Shown piece by piece: positions 1 to 6,897 of a stretch of DNA of 32,888 nt; the first letter of the stretch is position 1, and every line of letters begins with the position of its first letter. Under the pieces are notes generated by a model. That model saw only the letters and a program-made list of their open reading frames with translations, had not been told where the DNA came from and ran no database searches. Source of the DNA: Chitinophagaceae bacterium. GTDB taxonomy: Bacteria; Bacteroidota; Bacteroidia; Chitinophagales; Chitinophagaceae. The translations under genes were made by a program, and so were the position numbers. Location: assembly GCA_025933775.1 (NCBI GenBank), contig JAICZH010000031.1:1-32888 (forward strand), written 5' to 3'.

Positions 1-57
1 TCATGTTTTAAGCGATTAATAAAAAAATTAGTAGCTTAACAATTCTAAACTAATCAC

Positions 58-444
58 ATGGCCAAAAATTTTTTTAAATTTTTATTCTTAGCTGCGTTTA
101 TTTTTTTATTTGTAAATAATTTAAGCGCGCAAAATAATAACACTGTTTTTAGGCATATTGTTATTATAACTTTTAAGCCGGATGCCCCGGCAGACAGCAT
201 CCAGGCATTGAACAATGTGTATCGCGATTTATCGAAAAGTTCTTTTGTAAAAGATTTTGAATGGGGAGTAAATGTTTCAGCCCGTGATAGTGGTGTTTTA
301 AAACACATATATGTTACCACTTTCGCAACAAAAGAAGATATGAAAAATTATCAAAAGATTCCTGAATATTCCAGACTTTTTAAAATATCACTTGCTATTG
401 CAGACGATGTTTCCGTTGCCGATTATTGGGCAAATAAAAAATGA
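58..444 (+). CDS. Exported Dabb (stress-responsive alpha/beta barrel) domain protein
   Basis: The 128-residue product begins with a typical signal peptide: positive start, hydrophobic core at residues 5-20, probable cleavage after LSA at residue 24. The rest matches the small Dabb ferredoxin-like fold: an opening FRHIVIITFK strand, a central helix, the VTTFATKEDMKNYQ segment, and a closing VADYW. Dabb proteins are dimeric barrels of varied and often unknown function. The signal peptide implies a periplasmic or outer location. It lies just upstream of nuoA on the same strand, but a 159-base A/T-rich gap separates them and nothing links it to complex I. ATG at 58 is the first start and gives a complete signal peptide. 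No substrate can be named. Confidence 0.8.
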   Translation: MAKNFFKFLFLAAFIFLFVNNLSAQNNNTVFRHIVIITFKPDAPADSIQALNNVYRDLSKSSFVKDFEWGVNVSARDSGVLKHIYVTTFATKEDMKNYQKIPEYSRLFKISLAIADDVSVADYWANKK

Positions 445-576
445 ATAAACGTAAAACTTAATAGATATTTTTTTTCAAGTTTTTTACAAAATATTTTTAT
501 ACAATAATTATTACAACAAATTGTTTTAATTCTGTTTCAGCCATTCAATCATTATGGAAAATTGAGCATCCTGTTG

Positions 577-584
577 TATTTTTG
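577..584 (+). promoter_or_regulatory. Candidate -7 box (TAnnTTTG) upstream of nuoA
   Basis: TATTTTTG matches the Bacteroidota -7 consensus TAnnTTTG exactly and lies 20 bases before the TTG start of nuoA, in the gap after the Dabb gene. No TTTG -33 element is visible at the usual distance; a TTG at 562 is too close. In A/T-rich DNA such a match can occur by chance, so this is only a candidate. Confidence 0.25.
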
Positions 585-603
585 CATATAATATTTTTCA
601 ATA

Positions 604-1005
604 TTGATACAAATATTTTTTTTGCAGGCAGCTGCATACGGCAATAGCCCCACAGATTATTTTCCAATAGGCATTCAGTTAATATTTGCAATTATTTTGG
701 TGGGTGGCATTATTACATTAACCCATGTATTTGGCCCAAAAAGAAAAACAGCGGAGAAACTTGAAAACTTTGAAAGCGGCATCGAATCGCATGGAAATGC
801 ACGAAGACCAATGGCAATAAAATATTTTTTAATCGCAATATTGTTTGTGCTCTTTGATGTAGAAGTTATTTTTTTCTATCCTTATGCGGTAAATTTTCGG
901 GAGCTGGGCTGGCACGGATTTGCAGCGATTGTTTTGTTTGTGGCTTTGTTTTTATCCGGATTTATTTATATAATAAAAAAAGGAGCATTGCATTGGGAAG
1001 AATAA
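604..1005 (+). CDS. nuoA: NADH-quinone oxidoreductase subunit A
   Basis: Small membrane subunit of complex I at the junction of the membrane and peripheral arms. The 133-residue product has three hydrophobic segments (about 20-42, 75-97, 103-125). It also has the family hallmarks: the KAxxLENFESGIES-like loop after helix 1, the KYFLIAILFVLFDVEVIFFYPYA stretch (quoted here only by its key residues D88, E90 and the preceding KY), and a C-terminal hydrophobic hairpin. An in-frame stop at 589-591 and the absence of any upstream ATG make TTG at 604 the best start; TTG at 622 is the alternative. First gene of the nuo operon; nuoB follows after a spacer with an inverted repeat. Confidence 0.93.
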   Translation: MIQIFFLQAAAYGNSPTDYFPIGIQLIFAIILVGGIITLTHVFGPKRKTAEKLENFESGIESHGNARRPMAIKYFLIAILFVLFDVEVIFFYPYAVNFRELGWHGFAAIVLFVALFLSGFIYIIKKGALHWEE

Positions 1006-1012
1006 AAGTAAT

Positions 1013-1112
1013 TAGCCAATTAGCTGATGTGATAATTTTTACAAATGCGAGTAACGAAATAAAAACTTAAAATAAATAAAAGTTGCTAATTAGCACATTA
1101 GCTAATTGGCAC
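1013..1112. repeat. Long-range inverted repeat between nuoA and nuoB
   Basis: The arm at 1013-1030 (AGCCAATTAGCTGATGTG) is matched on the other strand by 1095-1112 (CACATTAGCTAATTGGCA) with one mismatch in the paired core, leaving about 64 A/T-rich bases between. It fills almost the whole nuoA-nuoB spacer, and its right arm reaches to 18 bases before the nuoB ATG. It could fold in mRNA or be the scar of a small inserted element. Confidence 0.6.
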
Positions 1113-1129
1113 ATTATAAATTAAAAAAA

Positions 1130-1714
1130 ATGGCACGTCCTGTTCAATATAATACTAATAACAAACCGATAGAAGCGCCGATTGCTTTGGCAAAAGGCCC
1201 CGAAGGTTTTGCGGGTGAAGGTTTTTTTGCAACTAAATTGAATGATGTGGTTGGCCTTGCACGAAAAAATTCCATTTGGCCTTTACCATTTGCAACAAGT
1301 TGTTGCGGAATTGAATTTATGGCGTTAATGGCTTCTCATTATGACCTTGCAAGGTTCGGTTCAGAAAGAGTAAGTTTTTCTCCACGCCAATGCGATCTAT
1401 TAATGGTAATGGGAACTATTGCAAAAAAAATGGCGCCGATTGTAAAACAGGTTTACCTTCAAATGGCAGAGCCACGCTGGGTTTTAGCGATGGGTGCCTG
1501 CGCCAGCAGCGGCGGCATATTCGATTCTTATGCAGTGTTGCAGGGAATTGATCAAATTATTCCGGTTGATGTTTATGTGCCCGGTTGTCCTCCACGCCCC
1601 GAAGCAGTTTTAGATGGGTTTATGAAAGTGCAGGATTTAGTTGGCAAAGAAAGTTTGCGAAGAAGAAATTCTGAGAGATATAAAGATTTAATGAATAGTT
1701 ATGGAATAGAATAG
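1130..1714 (+). CDS. nuoB: NADH-quinone oxidoreductase subunit B
   Basis: Peripheral-arm subunit carrying the terminal N2 [4Fe-4S] cluster, which passes electrons to quinone at the NuoB/NuoD interface. From ATG 1130 the protein has 194 residues, with the tandem cysteines C58-C59 (SCCGIEF), C124 (GACASSGG) and C153 (PGCPPRPEA) that hold N2. The frame is open upstream to a TTG at 1106, but that would add eight residues encoded by the inverted repeat. ATG 1130 gives the usual MARP-type start and an A-rich leader, so it is preferred. Core and length are normal for the family. Confidence 0.96.
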   Translation: MARPVQYNTNNKPIEAPIALAKGPEGFAGEGFFATKLNDVVGLARKNSIWPLPFATSCCGIEFMALMASHYDLARFGSERVSFSPRQCDLLMVMGTIAKKMAPIVKQVYLQMAEPRWVLAMGACASSGGIFDSYAVLQGIDQIIPVDVYVPGCPPRPEAVLDGFMKVQDLVGKESLRRRNSERYKDLMNSYGIE

Positions 1715-1775
1715 GGTTGTGAGTTGTGAATAGGCAATAGGCAAAAGACAATAAAATTTTCAATTTTCAAATTTT
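1715..1775. repeat. CAATAGGCAA-type spacer repeat, copy 1
   Basis: The nuoB-nuoC gap holds GTGAATAGGCAATAGGCAA followed by an A/T-rich tail. CAATAGGCAA recurs in the nuoI-nuoJ gap (10361-10446), and the nuoD spacer (3571-3620) has a related form. No gene or strong hairpin is visible here. Confidence 0.45.
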
Positions 1776-1804
1776 TTCACATTGAGCAATTTTCATATTA
1801 ATTT

Positions 1805-2311
1805 ATGTCATTAACCAATGAAATAATACGGCAACATTTAACTGAAAAATTCGGTGAAGATGTTTATGATTGGGATGAGCCTTATGGTATGCTTACATTC
1901 ACCGCTCACAAAGATTTAAATCTTAAAGTGCTTCAATTTTTGTTTGATGATCCTACGCTTCAATTTCGTTTTCTCACAGACCTTTGCGCCGTACATTATC
2001 CCAATAAAAAAGGTGAAGAAATAGCTGTAGTTTATCATTTGCATAATCTTGTTAATAATGTTCGTATCAGGTTTAAAATTTTTACAGATATTAATAAGCC
2101 AGATGTTTTTAGTACAACTGCATTGTATGCTGCTGCCAATTGGATGGAAAGAGAAACGTATGATTTTTATGGAGTAAATTTTATTGGCCATCCTAATCTG
2201 GTAAGAATTTTAAATGCCGATGAAATGGATTATTTTCCCATGCGAAAAGAATATCCTTTGGAAGAACAAACCAGAGTTGATAAAGATGATGAAATGTTTG
2301 GCCGCAATTAA
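1805..2311 (+). CDS. nuoC: NADH-quinone oxidoreductase subunit C
   Basis: The 30-kDa-type subunit of the peripheral arm; it carries no cofactor and packs against NuoD. The 168 residues include the C-terminal signature ERETYDFYGVNFIGHPNL followed by RILNADEMDYFPMRKEYPL, characteristic of the family. NuoC and NuoD are separate genes here, unlike the fused NuoCD of E. coli. ATG 1805 follows an A/T-rich leader, and the gap to nuoD is only 20 bases of AATTAATA repeats. Confidence 0.95.
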   Translation: MSLTNEIIRQHLTEKFGEDVYDWDEPYGMLTFTAHKDLNLKVLQFLFDDPTLQFRFLTDLCAVHYPNKKGEEIAVVYHLHNLVNNVRIRFKIFTDINKPDVFSTTALYAAANWMERETYDFYGVNFIGHPNLVRILNADEMDYFPMRKEYPLEEQTRVDKDDEMFGRN

Positions 2312-2331
2312 AAATTAATAATTAATAATTA

Positions 2332-3561
2332 ATGCCCGATACAAAACAACATATTAAACTTCCTGAACATTCTCTTGAAAAACGAACAACCACTTTAAAC
2401 CTTGGCCCCACGCATCCTTCCACACATGGGGTTTTTCAAAACATTGTGGAGCTTGACGGCGAACGAGTGGTAAGCGCAGAGCAAACGGTTGGTTACATTC
2501 ACAGGGCGTTTGAAAAAATTGCCGAGCATCGCCCGCTTTATCAAATTACACCGCTTACCGACCGGTTAAATTATTGTTCATCCCCCATCAATAATATGGG
2601 TTGGCATATTTGCTGCGAAAGATTGTTGCATGTAAAAACTCCCAAGCGTGTGGATTATTTGCGCATTATAATTATGGAGTTGGCAAGAATTTCAGATCAT
2701 TTAATTTGTAATTCAATTGTTGGCGTTGATTCCGGGGCATACACAGGTTTTTTGTATGTGATGCAATATCGTGAATTGATTTATGAAATTTATGAAGAAA
2801 TATGCGGCTCCAGATTAACGACCAATATTGGGCGAATCGGTGGTTTTGAAAGAAATTTTACCAACGAAGCATTTACAAAACTTGAAAAGTTTATAAAAGA
2901 ATGGCCAGGTGTGCTGAAAGAATTTGAAAATCTTTTTAACCGTAACCGTATTTTTATGGAACGCACAATTGGTGTAGGTCCTATAAGCGCCGAGCGTGCA
3001 TTGAATTATGGTTTCACAGGGCCGAATCTCCGCGCAGCAGGAGTTGATTATGATGTGCGCATTCATTCGCCATACAGCAGTTACGAAGATTTTGATTTTA
3101 CGATTCCGGTGGGCAGCACGGGCGATTGTTACGATCGTTTTTTAGTGCGGAATGAAGAGATGTGGCAAAGCCAAAAATTGATTGAAGAAGCGTATAAAAA
3201 AGTGCAGGACTTTAAAGGCAAAGAGGCTGAAGTATTTCATGCAGATGTACCGGAATATTATTTGCCCGATAAAAAAGATGTTTACACAAAAATGGAAGCG
3301 CTCATTTATCATTTTAAAATTGTGATGGGTGAAATTGAGATGCCGGTTGGAGAAATTTATTCTGCTGTGGAGGGCGCCAATGGAGAATTGGGTTTTTATT
3401 TTATCAGCGATGGCGGCAGAGCGCCCTACAGGCTTCACTTTCGCAGGCCTTGCTTTATTTATTACCAGGCATATTCCGAATTAACAAAAGGGGGAATGCT
3501 TAGCGATGCAATTATAACGATGAGCAGTTTAAATTTAATTGCAGGTGAAATGGATGGGTGA
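2332..3561 (+). CDS. nuoD: NADH-quinone oxidoreductase subunit D
   Basis: The 49-kDa-type subunit of 409 residues, homologous to the large subunit of [NiFe] hydrogenases, forms the quinone-reducing pocket with NuoB. Visible hallmarks are LGPTHPSTHG near residue 25 (with the quinone-site histidine), the GYIHRAFEKIAEHR segment, YCSSPINNMGW, the GGFERNF and RTIGVGPIS segments, and the C-terminal SLNLIAGEMDG. Length and ends are normal. It stops with TGA at 3559-3561, and the next 297 bases hold only spacer sequence and a broken small ORF before nuoE. Confidence 0.97.
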   Translation: MPDTKQHIKLPEHSLEKRTTTLNLGPTHPSTHGVFQNIVELDGERVVSAEQTVGYIHRAFEKIAEHRPLYQITPLTDRLNYCSSPINNMGWHICCERLLHVKTPKRVDYLRIIIMELARISDHLICNSIVGVDSGAYTGFLYVMQYRELIYEIYEEICGSRLTTNIGRIGGFERNFTNEAFTKLEKFIKEWPGVLKEFENLFNRNRIFMERTIGVGPISAERALNYGFTGPNLRAAGVDYDVRIHSPYSSYEDFDFTIPVGSTGDCYDRFLVRNEEMWQSQKLIEEAYKKVQDFKGKEAEVFHADVPEYYLPDKKDVYTKMEALIYHFKIVMGEIEMPVGEIYSAVEGANGELGFYFISDGGRAPYRLHFRRPCFIYYQAYSELTKGGMLSDAIITMSSLNLIAGEMDG

Positions 3562-3570
3562 AGAAATTAT

Positions 3571-3620
3571 GAATGGAGCAATATGCAATAAGCAAAAAAC
3601 AATTACGCAATAAAATTTTT
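3571..3620. repeat. CAATAAGCAA-type spacer repeat, copy 2
   Basis: Directly after nuoD, GAATGGAGCAATATGCAATAAGC leads into AAAAAACAATTACGCAATAAAA. GCAATAAGCAA also occurs in the nuoI-nuoJ spacer. It ends exactly at the ATG of the broken small ORF at 3621. Confidence 0.4.
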
Positions 3621-3803
3621 ATGACTAAAAAAAGAGGAACATAAGTAGTTGTAAAAAAATTAAACTTTAAAGAAGCTGAAAAAGCAGATGATGAATATTG
3701 AACAAACGCAACAGTTGAAGAAAGATTACAGGAATTAATAGCATTGAGAAGAATGGTTTTTGGAGATTTAATTTATCAGCCAATTAAAAAAAGTAATTCA
3801 TAA
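3621..3803 (+). pseudogene. Broken small ORF with two in-frame stops between nuoD and nuoE
   Basis: One reading frame runs from ATG 3621 to TAA 3801-3803, interrupted by TAA at 3642-3644 and TGA at 3699-3701. Read through, it gives about 60 residues, including VVVKKLNFKEAEKADDEY, then a stop where a tryptophan would fit, then TNATVEERLQELIALRRMVF and a basic tail. The acidic EEADxxYW...ERLxxLxxLR pattern resembles small uncharacterised Bacteroidota proteins that I associate with nucleotidyltransferase-type gene pairs; that link is from memory and uncertain. Downstream, 3806-3830 holds two near-copies of GAAAAATTCATA. I infer a decayed insert in the operon. No function is assigned. Confidence 0.55.
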
Positions 3804-3858
3804 AAGAAAAATTCATAGAAAAAATTCATAGAAAAAATTAAAAATTCAATTTACTAAA

Positions 3859-4356
3859 ATGACTTTTTCGCCGGATAAATTAAATAAAGTAAATGAACTG
3901 ATAGGTCATTATCCTGAAGGAAAACAAAAGAGCGCAATCCTTCCGGTACTGCATTTGGCGCAGGAGGAATTTGGCGGCTGGCTCGATGTAAGCACAATGG
4001 ATTATGTGGCTTCTTTATTAAAAATTCAACCAATAGAAGTGTATGAAGTGGCTACTTTTTATTCAATGTACAACATGAAGCCTGTTGGCAAATATGTTTT
4101 TGAAGTGTGCCAAACGGGGCCTTGCATGATCAACGGAAGTGATGATATTATTAAATATATTCAACAAAAATTAAATATAAAAATTGGTGAAACCACTGCT
4201 GATGGCTTGTTTACATTAAAAGTAGTTGAATGCCTTGGAGCGTGTGGTTATGCGCCCATGATGCAGCTTGGAAAAACGTATCGTGAACATCTTACCAAAG
4301 AGAAAGTGGATGCAATAATTGAAGAATGTGTAAAAAATGCAGCCGCGAATAATTAA
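3859..4356 (+). CDS. nuoE: NADH-quinone oxidoreductase subunit E
   Basis: The 24-kDa-type thioredoxin-fold subunit of the NADH-oxidising module. The 165 residues carry the N1a [2Fe-2S] ligands C84-x4-C89 (VCQTGPC) and C125-x3-C129 (CLGAC). The helical N-terminal half (PEGKQKSAILPVLHLAQEEFG) and the VATFYSMYNMKPVGK segment are typical. It works with NuoF, which is unusually far downstream: a VOC-domain gene and a frameshifted DUF2442-like gene separate the two, where nuoE and nuoF usually adjoin. Confidence 0.96.
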   Translation: MTFSPDKLNKVNELIGHYPEGKQKSAILPVLHLAQEEFGGWLDVSTMDYVASLLKIQPIEVYEVATFYSMYNMKPVGKYVFEVCQTGPCMINGSDDIIKYIQQKLNIKIGETTADGLFTLKVVECLGACGYAPMMQLGKTYREHLTKEKVDAIIEECVKNAAANN

Positions 4357-4381
4357 TATTTTTAAATAAAATTTTTAAAAC

Positions 4382-4789
4382 ATGAAACTAATTCCTTACA
4401 TCAATTTTGCAGGCAATGCCCGCGAAGCGCTTGACTTTTATAAAAAGGCATTGGATGGCGACATTCAGCAATTGGGTACGTACGGCGAAAGCCCGATGCC
4501 CAGCGATGAAGATTATAAAGATAAAGTGATGCATGCACGTTTTGTATTCGACAATAACATGATCATGGTATCGGATGTTTTTAAAGGACAACCAGTTTCC
4601 ACTGATGGAAACATTCAATTATCTGTTGATGTGGATAATGAAGAAAAATTAGAAAAGGTATTTAATAAAATGGCTGAAGGCGGAACAGTAACTATGCCCT
4701 TGGCCGATCAGTTTTGGGGCGCAAAATTCGGAATGCTGAAAGATAAATTCGGAGTAAGCTGGATGTTCAATTGTGATAAGAGGAAATGA
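4382..4789 (+). CDS. VOC-family (PhnB/glyoxalase-like) protein inside the nuo operon
   Basis: A complete 135-residue protein opening with the IPYINFAGNAREALDFYKKA pattern typical of PhnB-like members of the vicinal oxygen chelate superfamily. It has the two-module beta-alpha-beta-beta-beta layout and ends with a FWGAKFGMLKDKFGVSWMFN-type segment. Relatives include glyoxalase, bleomycin-resistance and PhnB-like proteins, so the reaction cannot be told from sequence. It is co-oriented and starts 26 bases after nuoE, so it is probably co-transcribed with nuo. It has no known role in complex I, and I regard it as an insertion into the operon. The frame is intact, so it may be functional. Confidence 0.85.
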   Translation: MKLIPYINFAGNAREALDFYKKALDGDIQQLGTYGESPMPSDEDYKDKVMHARFVFDNNMIMVSDVFKGQPVSTDGNIQLSVDVDNEEKLEKVFNKMAEGGTVTMPLADQFWGAKFGMLKDKFGVSWMFNCDKRK

Positions 4790-4798
4790 TTAAATAAA

Positions 4799-5051
4799 AT
4801 GAAACTTATTGCTGTTAAAGAAGCTAAATACATTGAGGAATATAAACTGGAAATTATTTTTATAGATGATAAAAAAAGATTCGTGGATTTTCAACCTTTC
4901 TTTTTAAAGCATAGTAATCCTCAATATAATAAATATAAAAAAAACTGAAATTTTTAAAAAATTTAAAATTGAAAACGGTAATATTATTTGGGGCAAAGAT
5001 TGGGATATGATTTTTCCTGTGTATGATTTATATCAAGGAAAAATTAATTAA
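4799..5051 (+). pseudogene. Frameshifted DUF2442-like gene
   Basis: From ATG 4799 the frame reads MKLIAVKEAKYIEEYKLEI..., then a VDFQPFF segment, as in DUF2442 proteins, but stops at TGA 4946-4948 after 49 residues. Skipping one base in the eight-A run at 4937-4944 opens the +1 frame, which continues as TEIFKKFKIENGNIIWGKDW... and ends at TAA 5049-5051. This gives an expected full length of about 83 residues. DUF2442 is a small domain of unknown role. The break is either a true one-base insertion, slippage at the A-run, or a homopolymer sequencing error. It begins ten bases after the VOC gene and ends 11 bases before nuoF. Confidence 0.65.
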
Positions 5052-5062
5052 TAATTTATAGC

Positions 5063-6418
5063 ATGTCAAAAAAATTATTATTAGATAAAATAAATGTTGA
5101 AGGCATCAAAACTTTTGAAGTGTATCGCCGTGAAGGTGGCTACAAAAGTGTAAAGAAAGCTTTGCAAATGAAGCCCGGTGATATTGTAGAAGAAGTAAAA
5201 AAAAGCGGGCTGAGAGGCCGTGGTGGCGCTGGTTTCCCTACAGGAATGAAGTGGAGCTTTCTTGCAAAGCCCGAAGGAATTGCAAGATATTTGGTTTGTA
5301 ATGCTGATGAAAGTGAACCGGGAACTTTTAAAGATAGATATTTAATGGAATTCATTCCGCACCTTTTGATTGAAGGAATGATTGTTTCATCTTTTGCATT
5401 AGGAAGCAATGTTTCCTACATCTACATTCGTGGCGAGTACGATTGGATAACAGATATTTTACAAACAGCTATTGATGAAGCAAAACAAAATGGATTTCTC
5501 GGAAAAAATATTTTAGGAAGCGGATTCGATTGCGAATTGTATTTACATCGCGGAGCAGGCGCATACATTTGTGGTGAAGAAACTGCACTACTCGAAAGCC
5601 TCGAAGGTAAAAGAGGATTGCCAAGAATTAAACCGCCTTTTCCGGCTGTGAAAGGTGTATGGGGTTGCCCTACGGTTGTAAATAATGTAGAAACAATAGC
5701 TGCAATAGTTCCAATAATAAATGATGGTGGAGAAGCTTATTCGAAAATTGGTGTTGGAAAATCAACAGGCACAAAATTAATCTCAGCATGTGGCAACATT
5801 AATAAACAAGGTGTTTATGAAATTGATATGACCCTTTCGGTAGAAGAATTTATTTACAGCGATGAATATTGCGGAGGTATTGCAAATGGAAAAAGATTAA
5901 AAGCATGTATTCCCGGTGGTTCTTCAGTTCCTATTTTGCCGGCAAATCTTTTATTGAAAACTGCCAAAGGCGAAACCCGATTGATGAATTATGAAAGCCT
6001 TTCCGATGGCGGATTTGCAACGGGCAGCATGATGGGCTCCGGTGGTTTTATTGTTTTAGATGAAGATCAATGTGTGGTTCGTAATACACTTACGTTGGCA
6101 AGATTTTATCATCACGAAAGTTGCGGACAATGCTCACCTTGCCGCGAAGGTTCCGGTTGGATGGAAAAAATTTTGCACAAAATTGAATATGGAAAAGGAG
6201 AAATGAAAGATATAGATTTGCTTTGGGACATTCAACGGAAAATAGAAGGCAACACCATTTGTCCGCTCGGAGATGCAGCAGCATGGCCTGTTGCAGCCGC
6301 CATCAGACATTTCAGAGATGAGTTTGAATGGCACATTTTAAATCCTGAAGAATGTTTAAAAAGAAATTATGGATTGGCGCATTATGCGGATGCGATAGAA
6401 AATTCTGTGATAAGTTAA
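5063..6418 (+). CDS. nuoF: NADH-quinone oxidoreductase subunit F
   Basis: The 51-kDa-type NADH- and FMN-binding subunit, where electrons enter complex I. The 451-residue protein has the glycine-rich GLRGRGGAGFPTGMKW at residues 49-64, the flavin-site NADESEPGTFKDR at 80-92, ICGEETALLESLEG at 169-182, and the N3 [4Fe-4S] ligands C354, C357, C360 (SCGQCSPC) and C400 (ICPLGDA). All expected elements are present and the length is normal. Three bases after its stop begins a CTTTGCG-repeat arm flanking the next, unrelated gene. Confidence 0.97.
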   Translation: MSKKLLLDKINVEGIKTFEVYRREGGYKSVKKALQMKPGDIVEEVKKSGLRGRGGAGFPTGMKWSFLAKPEGIARYLVCNADESEPGTFKDRYLMEFIPHLLIEGMIVSSFALGSNVSYIYIRGEYDWITDILQTAIDEAKQNGFLGKNILGSGFDCELYLHRGAGAYICGEETALLESLEGKRGLPRIKPPFPAVKGVWGCPTVVNNVETIAAIVPIINDGGEAYSKIGVGKSTGTKLISACGNINKQGVYEIDMTLSVEEFIYSDEYCGGIANGKRLKACIPGGSSVPILPANLLLKTAKGETRLMNYESLSDGGFATGSMMGSGGFIVLDEDQCVVRNTLTLARFYHHESCGQCSPCREGSGWMEKILHKIEYGKGEMKDIDLLWDIQRKIEGNTICPLGDAAAWPVAAAIRHFRDEFEWHILNPEECLKRNYGLAHYADAIENSVIS

Positions 6419-6423
6419 ATATA

Positions 6424-6461
6424 CTTTGCGTTCTTTGCGAAACCTTGCTCACTTTGCGATA
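6424..6461. repeat. Left arm of inverted repeats framing the GxxExxY gene
   Basis: CTTTGCG occurs three times here (6424-6430, 6433-6439, 6452-6458). The ten-base blocks GTTCTTTGCG (6430-6439) and CTTTGCGATA (6452-6461) are both perfectly complementary, in nested order, to blocks in the right arm at 6852-6885. The intervening 12 bases match only weakly. The arm starts within six bases of the nuoF stop. Confidence 0.8.
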
Positions 6462-6469
6462 CTTACTTT

Positions 6470-6850
6470 ATGCCAACAGAAAATGAACTGTCAAATATAA
6501 TTATAGGAGAGGCCATCTATATTCATAAATCTTTAGGGCCAGGTTTATTAGAATCTGCTTATAAAGAATGTCTTTATTACAGGTTAATAAAAAAAGAATT
6601 GAATTTAGTAAAAGAAAAACCAATCCCATTAATTTTTGAAGAAATAAAGATGGAATGTGGATATAGAGTAGATTTAATTGTAGAAAATAAAGTTATAATT
6701 GAAATTAAATGCGTGGATGTTTTAGCAGATATTCATAAAGCTCAAACGTTAACTTATTTGCGCCTTACCGGTATTAAACTTGGACTTCTTATAAATTTTA
6801 ATGTTATCCTTTTAAAAGATGGTTTGAAAAGGATTGTAAATAATTTATAA
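6470..6850 (+). CDS. GxxExxY family protein (PD-(D/E)XK-like) inserted between nuoF and nuoG
   Basis: The 126-residue product contains the family-naming motif G25-x2-E28-x2-Y31 (GPGLLESAY) after a helical start with IHKSLG. It is followed by a PD-(D/E)XK-like core: D68 in GYRVDLIV and E78-x-K80 in VIIEIKCVD. The C-terminal half (HKAQTLTYLRLTGIKLGLLINF) matches the family (PF13366-type). These proteins are assigned to the nuclease superfamily, but to my knowledge their role is not established. The gene fills the nuoF-nuoG gap and is framed by inverted CTTTGCG repeats, suggesting a cassette. The frame is intact and co-oriented with nuo. The putative catalytic residues are present, so activity is possible. 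Confidence 0.9.
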   Translation: MPTENELSNIIIGEAIYIHKSLGPGLLESAYKECLYYRLIKKELNLVKEKPIPLIFEEIKMECGYRVDLIVENKVIIEIKCVDVLADIHKAQTLTYLRLTGIKLGLLINFNVILLKDGLKRIVNNL

Positions 6851-6851
6851 A

Positions 6852-6885
6852 TATCGCAAAGAAGGCTAAGACAAGCGCAAAGAAC
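6852..6885. repeat. Right arm of inverted repeats framing the GxxExxY gene
   Basis: TATCGCAAAG (6852-6861) and CGCAAAGAAC (6876-6885) are perfect reverse complements of the inner and outer blocks of the left arm at 6430-6461, separated here by 14 bases instead of 12. The arm begins two bases after the GxxExxY stop and ends 12 bases before the nuoG ATG, so the two arms and the gene account for nearly the whole interval. Confidence 0.8.
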
Positions 6886-6897
6886 ATTAAGAAAATT

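Noticed and set aside
3699-3701. TGA read as tryptophan (alternative genetic code)
   Set aside because: nuoD, nuoG and other intact genes stop at TGA, and the same small ORF also has a TAA, so decay is the simpler reading.
6424-6458. CTTTGCG triplet as a CRISPR-like array
   Set aside because: Units are seven bases with unequal spacing (9 and 19), and the right-hand copies are inverted; this fits inverted-repeat arms.
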